Source: Streptomyces griseocarneus (lineage in GTDB: Bacteria > Actinomycetota > Actinomycetes > Streptomycetales > Streptomycetaceae). Taken from it: a stretch of DNA of 64,000 nucleotides. Shown piece after piece: positions 16,515 through 23,924 of the stretch. A model generated the notes under the pieces. That model searched no databases. It worked only from the letters and a program-made list of their open reading frames with translations, and was not told the DNA's origin. A program made the position numbers and the translations under genes. Every line of letters starts with the position of its first letter. Position 1 is the first letter of the stretch. The stretch covers positions 1 to 64,000 of the forward strand of contig PENC01000013.1 in assembly GCA_003674045.1 (NCBI GenBank). The letters run 5' to 3'.

Positions 16515-16841
16515 GCCTGGGCCGCGCTCCGCGCGTGTCGACCGGCGACCCCGGTCGCGAGCGCGGCCCACCCGGGGACCGCTCCAGGAGGGAGTACTGG
16601 GGCGGTCCCACCCCCAAGCTGGTCGCGGGGAGATGACATGGGGGACTCTCCTCGCGACCGCCCAGCGGCCTTAGCCAGGGGCTGAGGCCACCGCGGCGAG
16701 AGACCTCGCCGCATCCGGGGAAGACCCGCGCCAGCCTCGCGTTCCGCTGGCGCGGGTCGCCCAAGCCCCCCCGCCCCGCCGCACATTCGCAGACACCCTT
16801 CCCGGCGGGGGAGGGCCCCTCGACCGGCCTTGGAGGTACCC

Positions 16842-16952
16842 GTGCGCATGCCCCGCGCCTTGGCCAACCTGCCCCGATGGGTGACGGAGATGACCATCGG
16901 AGTCCTGGTGCTCGGCGGGATCGACGTCCTCGTGCTGTACCTCATCTCGTAG
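16842..16952 (+). CDS. Small single-pass membrane peptide (36 aa)
   Basis: A 36-residue peptide with a basic N-terminus (RMPRALANLPRW) and one hydrophobic helix (TIGVLVLGGIDVLVLYLIS). GTG 16842 has a strong GGAGG six bases upstream; ATG 16848 is an alternative. It lies inside the hairpin array. Its composition fits a small membrane toxin or regulator peptide, but there is no direct evidence. Confidence 0.5.
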   Translation: MRMPRALANLPRWVTEMTIGVLVLGGIDVLVLYLIS

Positions 16953-17002
16953 ATGACCGGAATCATTCGCTGTTCGAACCCGATGATCACACGGAAGTGG
17001 TT

Positions 17003-17167
17003 ATGCCCCAGCCGACGTTGATCCCCCATCCCTACGGGCGCGCCGCTCGGTCTCCCCGGCGCAGCCCCACGTCGACGCCGCTCGACTGGCCGACGGACCT
17101 GCTCCCGCTGGTTCAGGGCCGCCGTCGCGGCGCCGCCGTCGCCGCTTCGCGGGCAGCGGCCTCCTAG
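17003..17167 (+). CDS. Small basic hypothetical protein (54 aa)
   Basis: A 54-residue basic, proline-rich frame (PTLIPHPYGRAARSPRRSPT, LDWPTDLLPLV, then RRRGAAVAAS). It has only a weak GGAAG upstream of ATG 17003 and is followed directly by a large hairpin. It follows the membrane peptide on the same strand. It may be real, but the codon evidence is weak. Confidence 0.3.
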   Translation: MPQPTLIPHPYGRAARSPRRSPTSTPLDWPTDLLPLVQGRRRGAAVAASRAAAS

Positions 17168-17724
17168 AACGGCCGCCCACCCGGGCTGATGCTGGCACGG
17201 AGAGGACTGGAGCTGTCCTCTCCGGACGATCAGCCCAGGGGCGGCCTGTGGCCGATCGTGTCTCCTAGACCCTTCCCTCCGCAGGAAGACGCGGTGCTGC
17301 CCCTGCCGAGAGGCAGCAGTCGGCAGGGCGCGCCCCACCCCCTAGGCACCGGGGTGCGTTCTGCCACCGGCCACCGGCCCGCGCGTTCCACATCCTGCCT
17401 CCCCTTGACCCGACGACGGGGGAGGGAACGCGCGGGCCGCTCCAACTTTGCGCGCCTCGGGGCGGTAAGCGGCCCGATGTTGGCATGGCACGCCCCGAGG
17501 CGCCCTGAAGGCCAGGGCCGAAGAGCGCGACGTGATGGACCTTTCGACGGACAGCAGACAGCCGTCGGCCGGGCGGACCCGGCTGCACCAGGTCCGTCGT
17601 CGTCACGGCGCGCGAGTAGCCGCGGAACGTGCGGCGGAGCGGCTGCTCCCGGCCGCCGTCGGGTCCGCGCCCCGGCCCGTTCACGGCGCGGCCTCGAATC
17701 CGGCACCATCCCTCAAGGAGCGAT

Positions 17725-18255
17725 ATGACCCTGCAGCCACAGCAGCCCGCGCTCGCAGCCGAACTGCTTCAGCACCTGGACCTTGGCAACCGCGCCCGCG
17801 GCGCCCGTACCGGCGGCTACCTCCGGACGCTCGACCTCGACGAGGTCCGCGCGGCCGACAACGCGAACAGCCAGTGGTTCCGCAACGTCCTCGACGCGCT
17901 GAAGCGCTGGCCTGGCCATGCCCTCGTCGGGGATCGTGCCGGACGGGCCGCCTGGCTGATCGCGCAGAGAGCCGAGCACGACCGAGCCCTGCAAGAGCGG
18001 TGCCTCGCGCTGCTCACCCCTGCTGCCGCAGCGAAAACCGCCGACCCGCGGCATCTCGCCTTCCTGACGGATCACTACATGGTCACCGGCGGGCTCGCTC
18101 AGCTCTTCGGCACGCAGTACGGCCCCGAGGGCATTCTCCCCGTGCATGATCCGGACCACCTCAACGACCGCCGTCTCGCGCACGGGCTGTGCCCGCTGCC
18201 GCTGTACGCACTGCCCGAGCAGCCCCGCCCGCATCTCCTGGCAGGCACGCTGTGA
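17725..18255 (+). CDS. DUF6624-family protein
   Basis: A 176-residue protein with the DUF6624 pattern: LDEVRAADNANSQWFRNVLD, RAAWLIAQRAEHDRALQERCLALL, ADPRHLAFLTDHYMV and the late LFGTQYGPEG. The family is common in Streptomyces and uncharacterised. ATG 17725 follows AAGGAG four bases earlier. It is the first gene of a five-gene run in which every stop overlaps the next start (GTGA or ATGA), so all are probably made together. Confidence 0.75.
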   Translation: MTLQPQQPALAAELLQHLDLGNRARGARTGGYLRTLDLDEVRAADNANSQWFRNVLDALKRWPGHALVGDRAGRAAWLIAQRAEHDRALQERCLALLTPAAAAKTADPRHLAFLTDHYMVTGGLAQLFGTQYGPEGILPVHDPDHLNDRRLAHGLCPLPLYALPEQPRPHLLAGTL

Positions 18256-19058
18256 ACCCGGGTCGAGCCCAAGCTGTGCTGCCCGCGGCCGGGTACGTGG
18301 TCGGCGCGCTCCTGCGTGCCCACCGCCTCAACCTGAAGTGGCCGTTGTTCGAGGCCGCCGTTGTCGGTCGCACGCTCGTCTCGCACATCGGCAACATCGA
18401 GCGCGGCCTGGTGCCCCCGGACCACCCCGTCATAGAACGGCTGATGGCCGCCTACGGTGTCGCGCCCGCGGACCGTCTCGCCATCGGCGACCTGGTGGCC
18501 GACCCGAACCCGCGTACCTGCACCGACCGCGGGGAGGGCTGGACCGGGCGCATGGCCGAGATGGAACGGGCCGGGAAACTGCGGATCTACGCTGGCTTCA
18601 GGGTGCCTCCCGTGATGATGACCCCGGCCTACGCCACGATCCCCGACGACGCGGAAGCCGCCCTCGGACGCGGCTTACCCGACGGCCACCCCTCCGGACA
18701 CCCCATCGAGCTCGTCCTCGACGAATCGGTCGTGCTCTGGCGCGGCAGCATCCCGTCCATCCAGGCCGACCAGATCGGTCACCTCATCCAGGCTGTGGAG
18801 AGCGGGCACGCCGCCATACGGCTGCTTCCCCTGGCCTGCGTCCACTTCCCCCCGGACGGTGACATCACGGAGGTGACACTGCCCGGCAGCCCAGAACGCG
18901 CCGTCTACCTGCGCGAGCGCATCTGCTCCGCGGAGTACACCGTCGCCGAACCCCCACGCATCCTGCTCGACCGCGCCCAGGACCACGCCCACACCCCCGA
19001 GCACAGCCTGGAGATACTCCGTGACGCCCAGCGCACGTGGGCACGGCAAGCGGCATGA
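18252..19058 (+). CDS. XRE-type regulator (268 aa)
   Basis: A 268-residue regulator. The N-terminal HTH region (YVVGALLRAHRLNLKWPLFE, VVGRTLVSHIGNIERG) is followed by a long DUF5753-like effector domain (TGRMAEMERAGKLRIYAG, IELVLDESVVLWRGSIPSIQ, AIRLLPLACVHFPPDGD). GTG 18252 overlaps the DUF6624 stop. No DUF397 partner follows, unlike the other XRE gene of the window. It probably controls its own operon. Confidence 0.8.
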   Translation: MNPGRAQAVLPAAGYVVGALLRAHRLNLKWPLFEAAVVGRTLVSHIGNIERGLVPPDHPVIERLMAAYGVAPADRLAIGDLVADPNPRTCTDRGEGWTGRMAEMERAGKLRIYAGFRVPPVMMTPAYATIPDDAEAALGRGLPDGHPSGHPIELVLDESVVLWRGSIPSIQADQIGHLIQAVESGHAAIRLLPLACVHFPPDGDITEVTLPGSPERAVYLRERICSAEYTVAEPPRILLDRAQDHAHTPEHSLEILRDAQRTWARQAA

Positions 19059-19654
19059 CCAGCCGCTCCGGCCGGATCACGGCCGATGCCCAGGCGCAGG
19101 ACCCCATCTCACAAGCTGGGGCAGCGAGCCATCTGCGCTCCGAGCACTCCGCAGCGGATTCCATGCCGGGCTACTGGTGTGAGGCGATCGCGGAAGGCCC
19201 GGTGTACGGCAGGGACGAGTGGGGGCGGTCCGTGCTGGGCATCTTCCCGACCCCGTTCGTCGGCCGGGCGCTGCGGTGGCTGCGCGGCCAGGCACTGCGT
19301 ATCGCTGACGGGCTCGACCCCGATCCGCAGGCGACACCGGCACTGCGCGGAGCCCTCCGCAGCGCCGAGTCGGCCACCGAGTTCCGCTTCGGGGACGCAC
19401 CCACTGCCTTACGGAACTGGGCGAACGCCGAGTGGACGCGCCAGGCCGCGTATGACCAACTCCGCGGCGGAGAGCAGTTCCATCTGGTCGCGGAGGATGC
19501 CACGGGCCGGTACGTGCTGGCGGCATGGCCTGTGGACGTCCCAGCACGTCCTGACCCGCTGTCCGCGGAATGCCGACAGCCCACGAACTCCCGCTCTCGT
19601 CACCTGAAACACAGGAAGCACCGCCGCAAGACGGGCGGTCTCCTCACTCGGTGA
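19055..19654 (+). CDS. Hypothetical protein (199 aa) in the DUF6624 operon
   Basis: A 199-residue protein with a folded middle part (GYWCEAIAEGPVYGRDEWGRS, FVGRALRWLRGQALRIADGL, FHLVAEDATGRYVLAAWPVD) and a basic tail (RHLKHRKHRRKTGG). ATG 19055 overlaps the regulator stop (ATGA). No known family is recognised. Confidence 0.6.
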   Translation: MTSRSGRITADAQAQDPISQAGAASHLRSEHSAADSMPGYWCEAIAEGPVYGRDEWGRSVLGIFPTPFVGRALRWLRGQALRIADGLDPDPQATPALRGALRSAESATEFRFGDAPTALRNWANAEWTRQAAYDQLRGGEQFHLVAEDATGRYVLAAWPVDVPARPDPLSAECRQPTNSRSRHLKHRKHRRKTGGLLTR

Positions 19655-19866
19655 TCAGAGTGGGCCAACCGTCCGCCACTGGCCGGGGACTTCCCGAGGA
19701 CACCGGTCTTCCATCACGGCCGGACTGCCCAGCCAGTGGCGGATCGCTCGGCCCCGCACGAGGGGAGGAGGCCGAGCAGCCCCGCCCCCCGGCCGGCGAA
19801 TCCTTCGACGACAGCACTCCCATATCGGCACCGATCTCGATGCAGGTCAACACGCCCCAGGAGTGA
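19651..19866 (+). CDS. Coupled small peptide (71 aa)
   Basis: A 71-residue frame whose GTG overlaps the upstream stop (GTGA) and whose own stop overlaps the next GTG. It is Pro/Gly/Glu-rich and ends with FDDSTPISAPISMQVNTPQE. The leader-like acidic body and short hydrophobic-polar tail resemble a RiPP precursor, but no matching modifying enzyme is coupled to it, and the tight coupling could also fit an ordinary small protein. Confidence 0.4.
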   Translation: MIRVGQPSATGRGLPEDTGLPSRPDCPASGGSLGPARGEEAEQPRPPAGESFDDSTPISAPISMQVNTPQE

Positions 19867-20138
19867 ACATGACCAACAAGCACAGCCCTGACGACGGCAC
19901 CATGGACCAGAACGGCGCAGCGAGCACGGGAGACCCCGTCGGCGCCATCATCGCGCAGGTGGCGGCCTCCCACGGTCAGGACCGGCCGCTGTCGGCGGCT
20001 CCGGTGCTGGCGCTGGGGATCTTCGAGCGTGTGGGCTCGAACTGGCTCTCCGATTCGCTGCGCCCGGTGATGCTCACGAAGGCCCCTGCGGCCGGGAGAG
20101 ACAACGGTCGAATGACCGTTCTGTCTCGCCATCATTGA
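19863..20138 (+). pseudogene. Truncated sulfotransferase-like gene
   Basis: A 91-residue frame: a disordered N-terminus, then VLALGIFERVGSNWLSDSLRPVM, which looks like the phosphosulfate-binding loop region at the start of sulfotransferases (strand, then R-x-G-S-x-W-L). The frame then runs into a terminator hairpin (20098-20127), so the last dozen residues are not real protein, and the rest of the enzyme is missing. The sulfotransferase link is tentative. Confidence 0.4.
20098..20127 (+). terminator. Bulged hairpin ending the DUF6624 operon
   Basis: GAGACA-ACGGTC (20098-20109) pairs with GACCGT-TC-TGTCTC (20114-20127), giving a 12-bp stem with a two-base bulge and a four-base loop. It lies inside the apparent 3' end of the truncated gene and upstream of the RiPP regulator. 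Confidence 0.6.
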
Positions 20139-20177
20139 GCGAGCCGTAGACATGCATCACCATGTCGCGCGTCGGTT

Positions 20178-20195
20178 GGAACCGGCTACGGTTCC
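20178..20195. promoter_or_regulatory. Candidate operator GGAACCG-N4-CGGTTCC
   Basis: A perfect 7-bp inverted repeat with a 4-base spacer, 52 bases before the ATG of the XRE-TPR regulator. Position and symmetry fit a binding site for that regulator, or for a similar dimeric protein, controlling the RiPP cluster. Confidence 0.45.
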
Positions 20196-20246
20196 AGGCA
20201 CCACACCAGCACGATTGCTGAAGATCCCGCCTTCCGGGGGTTGGCC

Positions 20247-21545
20247 ATGGCCAAGCTCGATGACACTGTGGGCACGAGGATTGCAAGGAGCAGGAGGCGC
20301 CGGGGCTGGTCTCAGCGCAGGCTCGCGCTGGAGGTCGGCAAGTCGGAGTCGTGGGTGTCGCAGGCCGAGCGCGGCGCCCTGTCGCTGGACAGTCTGGCGA
20401 CAGCGGAGACGCTTGCCCAGGTCCTAGGGGTGGAGCCGTCGTACGTGCTGGCTCTGGATGAGCGATGGCCCGGAACTCCTGCGCCAGATGGTCGTGTGGT
20501 GGAAGAGTTGGGTTCTGTGGAGCGACGAAAGTTCGTGGGCGGGGTGGCAGTGGCTCCGCTGGCGGGGATGCTCGCCGCCGTCGAGCCCGGTCGCATCGCC
20601 TACGCTGCGCAGCATCACGTGGTGGATGCGGCGACGGTGAAGCAGACGGGAACCGTGTGTGCCGCGTACCGGCGCGGCTATCAGCAGATGCCCGCTGATG
20701 CGCTGCTGACCGCCGCCCGCGCCCATTTCCAGCTGATCGCCTCGCTTCAGCCCCAGCATCAGACCGAGAAGATCCGCGTCGAGCTGCTGTCGCAGATGGG
20801 GCAGATGGCGGCCCTCGCGGGAGCGGTGGCGTTCCTCGACCTGGGTACCCGCGCGGATGGCAAGGCGTATACAGCCACGGGTTTGCAGATCGCCAAGACG
20901 TGCGGCGATCGGGAGCTGTCCGCGCTGCTGTGGGCGGGCCGGGCCTTCCAGACCGCCTACGAGGGCGACCGGGACGGCGGGATGGACTGCGCGCTCGTGG
21001 CCGTAGACCACGCTACTGAAGGGTCGATGCGGCTGCGGGCCTGGTGCGCGGCCGTCGCCTCCGAGATGCACGCCACAGCTGGTGACGAACGCTCTTGCCG
21101 CGCGTTCCTCGACGACGCCCGCGGTTTCCTCGACAGGCCCCTGGACGATGCGCAGTGGCAGGGCATCGGCTGGTTCGACCCGGCGAAGCTGGACGCCTAT
21201 GAAGGCGGAGACCTCGTACGCCTTGGCAAGCACGAGAAGGCGCTCGCACGTCTCGACGCCGCGCTCGCCGGGCTCGATCCGTCGATGCGACGTCACCGGG
21301 CCACCGCCCACGCGGACCGCGCCGACGCTCACACCGCAGCTGGCAACCCGGACGCGGCCATCACGGACGCGCACGCCTCTCTGAACCTGCTCGAAGAGGT
21401 TCACCACGACGAGACGCTGCGGCGCATCACCGCTGTTCACGCCCGCCTGCGGCCGTTACGTATCCCCGCCATGCGGGCTCTGACCGAACACCTCACCGAC
21501 GTCCGCCACACCATGGAGAGCGCATGCCGGACCGCGCGGGCCTGA
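20247..21545 (+). CDS. XRE-TPR transcriptional regulator of the RiPP cluster
   Basis: A 432-residue regulator: an N-terminal HTH (RIARSRRRRGWSQRRLALEVGKSESWVSQAERG) and a long TPR-like helical domain (AARAHFQLIASLQPQHQTEKI, KALARLDAALAGLDPSMRR, HADRADAHTAAGNPDAAITDAHASL). This architecture is common next to actinobacterial RiPP and other metabolite clusters and senses peptides or small molecules. ATG 20247 lies downstream of an 18-base palindrome. The gene's 3' end overlaps the HAD hydrolase start by 22 bases. Confidence 0.85.
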   Translation: MAKLDDTVGTRIARSRRRRGWSQRRLALEVGKSESWVSQAERGALSLDSLATAETLAQVLGVEPSYVLALDERWPGTPAPDGRVVEELGSVERRKFVGGVAVAPLAGMLAAVEPGRIAYAAQHHVVDAATVKQTGTVCAAYRRGYQQMPADALLTAARAHFQLIASLQPQHQTEKIRVELLSQMGQMAALAGAVAFLDLGTRADGKAYTATGLQIAKTCGDRELSALLWAGRAFQTAYEGDRDGGMDCALVAVDHATEGSMRLRAWCAAVASEMHATAGDERSCRAFLDDARGFLDRPLDDAQWQGIGWFDPAKLDAYEGGDLVRLGKHEKALARLDAALAGLDPSMRRHRATAHADRADAHTAAGNPDAAITDAHASLNLLEEVHHDETLRRITAVHARLRPLRIPAMRALTEHLTDVRHTMESACRTARA

Positions 21546-22156
21546 TCCTCGACTTCGGTGGCGTCCTGACTACACCGGTACCGGACTGCGCCCGATCCTT
21601 CGCCCGCCGCGAGGGCTTGCCGGACGACGCATTCCTCAACGCCTTCGCCGTGAATCCTGTCGGCAAAGCGCTCTACGCGGCCCTCGAACGAGGGGCGATC
21701 ACCCAGACCGAGTGGAACGAGCAGATGGCTGAACGGCTCGGACTCGATGACGGGACGAACCTGCTCGGACGAGTCCTAGCCGACCTCCACCCCGAATCCC
21801 GCATGCTCCGCGCGGTGCAGGCCGCGCGCCGGGCCGGGGTGAAGGTCGGCGTCCTCTCCAACAGCCTCGGCAATCACCCGTGCGACCCCTACGCCGGGTA
21901 TGCACTGGAGGCCAACTACGACGCGGTACTGATCTCCGAGCAATACCGGATGCGCAAACCGGACCCGGAGATCTACACGATCATGCTCGACCTCATGGAA
22001 CTGCCCGCCGAGGCGTGTGTGTTCGTCGACGACACGGCCCGCAACCTGCCCCCGGCGGAAAAACTCGGCATGGCCACCGTGCTGGCCACTACCCCGGCCG
22101 AGACGATCCCCCAGGTCGAAGCACTTCTCGGCCTCCGCCTCGACGGCAAGGTCTAG
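21524..22156 (+). CDS. HAD-superfamily hydrolase
   Basis: A 210-residue haloacid dehalogenase-type hydrolase. Motif I is LILDFGGVL (nucleophile Asp10), motif II VGVLSNSLG, motif III the Lys in MRKPDPEIY, and motif IV VFVDDTARN. Such enzymes remove phosphate from small molecules, so in a biosynthetic cluster it could act on a phosphorylated intermediate or be part of host metabolism. It starts inside the end of the regulator gene, so the two are translationally linked. Confidence 0.85.
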   Translation: MPDRAGLILDFGGVLTTPVPDCARSFARREGLPDDAFLNAFAVNPVGKALYAALERGAITQTEWNEQMAERLGLDDGTNLLGRVLADLHPESRMLRAVQAARRAGVKVGVLSNSLGNHPCDPYAGYALEANYDAVLISEQYRMRKPDPEIYTIMLDLMELPAEACVFVDDTARNLPPAEKLGMATVLATTPAETIPQVEALLGLRLDGKV

Positions 22157-22374
22157 TCCTTCCCGCAACCGGGCTGCGGGGTCGCAACACAGTTGTGATC
22201 CAGCGCGAGTTCTCGGTGCTTCACTTCTTCACAAGCCGCCTGGGATACCGGCCACGGACCAGGGTCCTGCCCCCTGGCGGTGCCCAGGCGGCCGGCAGGC
22301 ACAGCAGGGTGCACAGCGCCTTACCTGCTGATGGCCGGCTGCTTCACACCACTGAAGCGACGAGGAGGACTGTC

Positions 22375-23013
22375 ATGGACACCGGCCAAGTCATCAACCG
22401 CTCCCCGGCTCGGGCCGCCTGGGACGAGAACGGAACCGTCCTGCTCCACGACGCGCTCGACCGCAGCCGTTTCGAGGCGCTGGTCGCCGAAGCCCACGAG
22501 CGGCTTGACCTGGCGGTCCCGCACGAGCGCGACGAGACCAGCGCGCACCGCGACGGCTCGTTCGCCGCCCCGTTCCACTGCGGCTTCATCCCGGCCGGCC
22601 CGCTGCTCGAACAGCTCGCGTTCGACAAGGAGCTGTGGGCCAAGATGCGTGCGGCCACCGGCATCCCGCGGCTGACCCCCCGCGGGGGCGCGGTGGTCAT
22701 CTACCGCAAGGGCGACTTCCAGGGCCTGCACTTCGACAGCGTCCGCGCGAGCGTCACCGTCGGCGTCGCGCTCACCGAAGGACTGCCGGCCATGGGCTGG
22801 GCTCCCACGCTGCGGGACGCGCTGCCCGACATGCTGGCCAAGGTCGTCGCCGAGCGCGGGCTCTTCCCGGAGGGGGAGGAGTTCACCACGCTGGAGCACT
22901 CGTGCGGGGACGGCACCCTGCGGGCCTTCGCCGGCTACAACGTCCCGCACTGGCGGACCCCGTACGCTGGCGAGCTGGGTCTGCTGGCGACCTTCTCCTA
23001 CATGGACCTGTGA
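22375..23013 (+). CDS. Putative non-heme iron oxygenase-like protein A
   Basis: A 212-residue protein with an HxD motif (FQGLHFDSVRASVTVGVAL) and a second His in YNVPHWRTPYAGELGLLATFSY. These fit the HxD...H facial triad and 2-oxoglutarate-binding Arg of Fe(II) oxygenases, though I cannot assign a named family. It is clearly related to the next gene: both share P.MGW.P.LR and the HWRTP block at matching places. ATG 22375 has GAGGAG seven bases upstream. It probably tailors the RiPP peptide, for example by hydroxylation; another fold remains possible. Confidence 0.55.
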   Translation: MDTGQVINRSPARAAWDENGTVLLHDALDRSRFEALVAEAHERLDLAVPHERDETSAHRDGSFAAPFHCGFIPAGPLLEQLAFDKELWAKMRAATGIPRLTPRGGAVVIYRKGDFQGLHFDSVRASVTVGVALTEGLPAMGWAPTLRDALPDMLAKVVAERGLFPEGEEFTTLEHSCGDGTLRAFAGYNVPHWRTPYAGELGLLATFSYMDL

Positions 23014-23020
23014 GGCTCCG

Positions 23021-23632
23021 GTGCTGCGCCAGACGTGGCTCGCCGAGGGCCGGGCTCCGGTACCCGAGGACGCGATCGACGCGGGGCTGTGGGAGGAGAT
23101 CGCAGCAGAGGCCGAACGGTGCGAGAAGGTGGCGGTCGTCCGCCACAACCAGCGTCCCGGCCTGCTCGCGATGCGCGACGGTTCCATCACCTCGCCGCAG
23201 CGGTGCAAGGTCCACCCCGGCAGCGCGGCCCTGAACGCCCTGGCCCGTTCGAAGAACCTGGCCGACGCCGCGGCCGAGGCCACCGGGCAGGGCCGGATGA
23301 CCCCGATCCGCTACGGATTCAAGTTCTACGCGCCCGGCGACTACATGCACGTCCACCGAGACGACGGCAAGTGCGACATCACCTTCTCGTGCGGGCTCAC
23401 CCCGAACCTGGCCCCCATGGGGTGGCTGCCGAAGCTGCGCTACCTGCCCACGCAGCAGGTCACCGAACAGCTCGCAGACACCCCCTACCCGGCCGACGGG
23501 GAGAGCTTCCCGATCCTCTGCCGGCACCTGACCGGATTCGACGGCCGTCGAATCCCTCACTGGCGTACCCCGCTGGAGACCGCCTCCCGCGAGGTGCTGA
23601 TCACCATCTGCTTCGCCGACCTCTCGGCGTAG
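23021..23632 (+). CDS. Putative non-heme iron oxygenase-like protein B
   Basis: A 203-residue paralogue of the preceding gene. It has the HxD motif in YMHVHRDDGKCDITFSCGL, the APMGWLPKLRY block, and RIPHWRTPLETASREVLITICF near the C-terminus. GTG 23021 lies 8 bases after the previous stop, so the two are co-translated. The conserved HxD and HWR positions suggest both are catalytic rather than one being inert. It directly precedes the precursor peptide gene. Confidence 0.55.
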   Translation: MLRQTWLAEGRAPVPEDAIDAGLWEEIAAEAERCEKVAVVRHNQRPGLLAMRDGSITSPQRCKVHPGSAALNALARSKNLADAAAEATGQGRMTPIRYGFKFYAPGDYMHVHRDDGKCDITFSCGLTPNLAPMGWLPKLRYLPTQQVTEQLADTPYPADGESFPILCRHLTGFDGRRIPHWRTPLETASREVLITICFADLSA

Positions 23633-23659
23633 CGACCACCATCGCTCCAAGGAGGACCG

Positions 23660-23821
23660 ATGCCCACGATCGAACCCGCAACCAACGCCGCCGTCGACCC
23701 GGCGGACTTCATCTCCGCCCTGCACGCGGAAGGCAACCTGCCGCAGAACGCCGGAGGCGACCCGGCCGTGCCGGACTCCTGCTTCATCGACACGCACATC
23801 TACCAGCAGCCCACCGTCTGA
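23660..23821 (+). CDS. RiPP precursor peptide (53 aa)
   Basis: A 53-residue peptide not obvious among long frames. ATG 23660 follows a strong AAGGAGG Shine-Dalgarno. The N-terminal part is leader-like and acidic (VDPADFISALHAEG forms a helix), followed by a Gly/Pro hinge (NAGGDPAVPDS) and a C-terminal core-like segment CFIDTHIYQQPTV. The single Cys and the Ser, Thr residues are possible targets of the YcaO/TfuA pair (thioamide or azoline) and the two oxygenase-like proteins. It sits between the oxygenase genes and YcaO, and a hairpin follows. Precursor identity is inference from size, position and composition. Confidence 0.75.
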   Translation: MPTIEPATNAAVDPADFISALHAEGNLPQNAGGDPAVPDSCFIDTHIYQQPTV

Positions 23822-23847
23822 CCGGTAGGCCGCAACCGCACCTTCAA

Positions 23848-23899
23848 GGCGCCCGGCCGGCGATCCCCTACATCCTGGGGGTGCCGTCGGCCGGGCGCC
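23848..23899 (+). terminator. Attenuator-like hairpin between precursor and YcaO
   Basis: Arms 23848-23859 (GGCGCCCGGCCG) and 23888-23899 (CGGCCGGGCGCC) pair perfectly, and inner CCCC/GGGG extends the structure. It begins 27 bases after the precursor stop. A partial terminator here would give more precursor mRNA than enzyme mRNA. Confidence 0.65.
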
Positions 23900-23924
23900 G
23901 TCGTCCCAGACGGGAGGCATCCCC

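Larger units (their letters stand above)
16518..17518. repeat. Array of about twelve strong hairpins
   Basis: Successive inverted repeats with unrelated sequences. Arms: 16518-16529/16559-16570 (12 bp); 16575-16585/16599-16609 (11 bp, one wobble); 16621-16632/16648-16659 (12 bp, one wobble); 16667-16676/16680-16689; 16693-16700/16705-16712 (perfect); 16723-16735/16746-16758 (13 bp perfect); 16774-16781/16803-16810; 17171-17190 with 17229-17246 enclosing 17198-17207/17215-17224 (10 bp perfect); 17301-17309/17320-17328 (9 bp perfect); 17376-17389/17425-17438 (14 bp perfect); 17452-17464/17491-17503 (13 bp perfect); 17502-17507/17513-17518. Only two tiny genes interrupt the array. It may be a structured RNA, an attenuation region, or stacked terminators. 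Confidence 0.65.
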
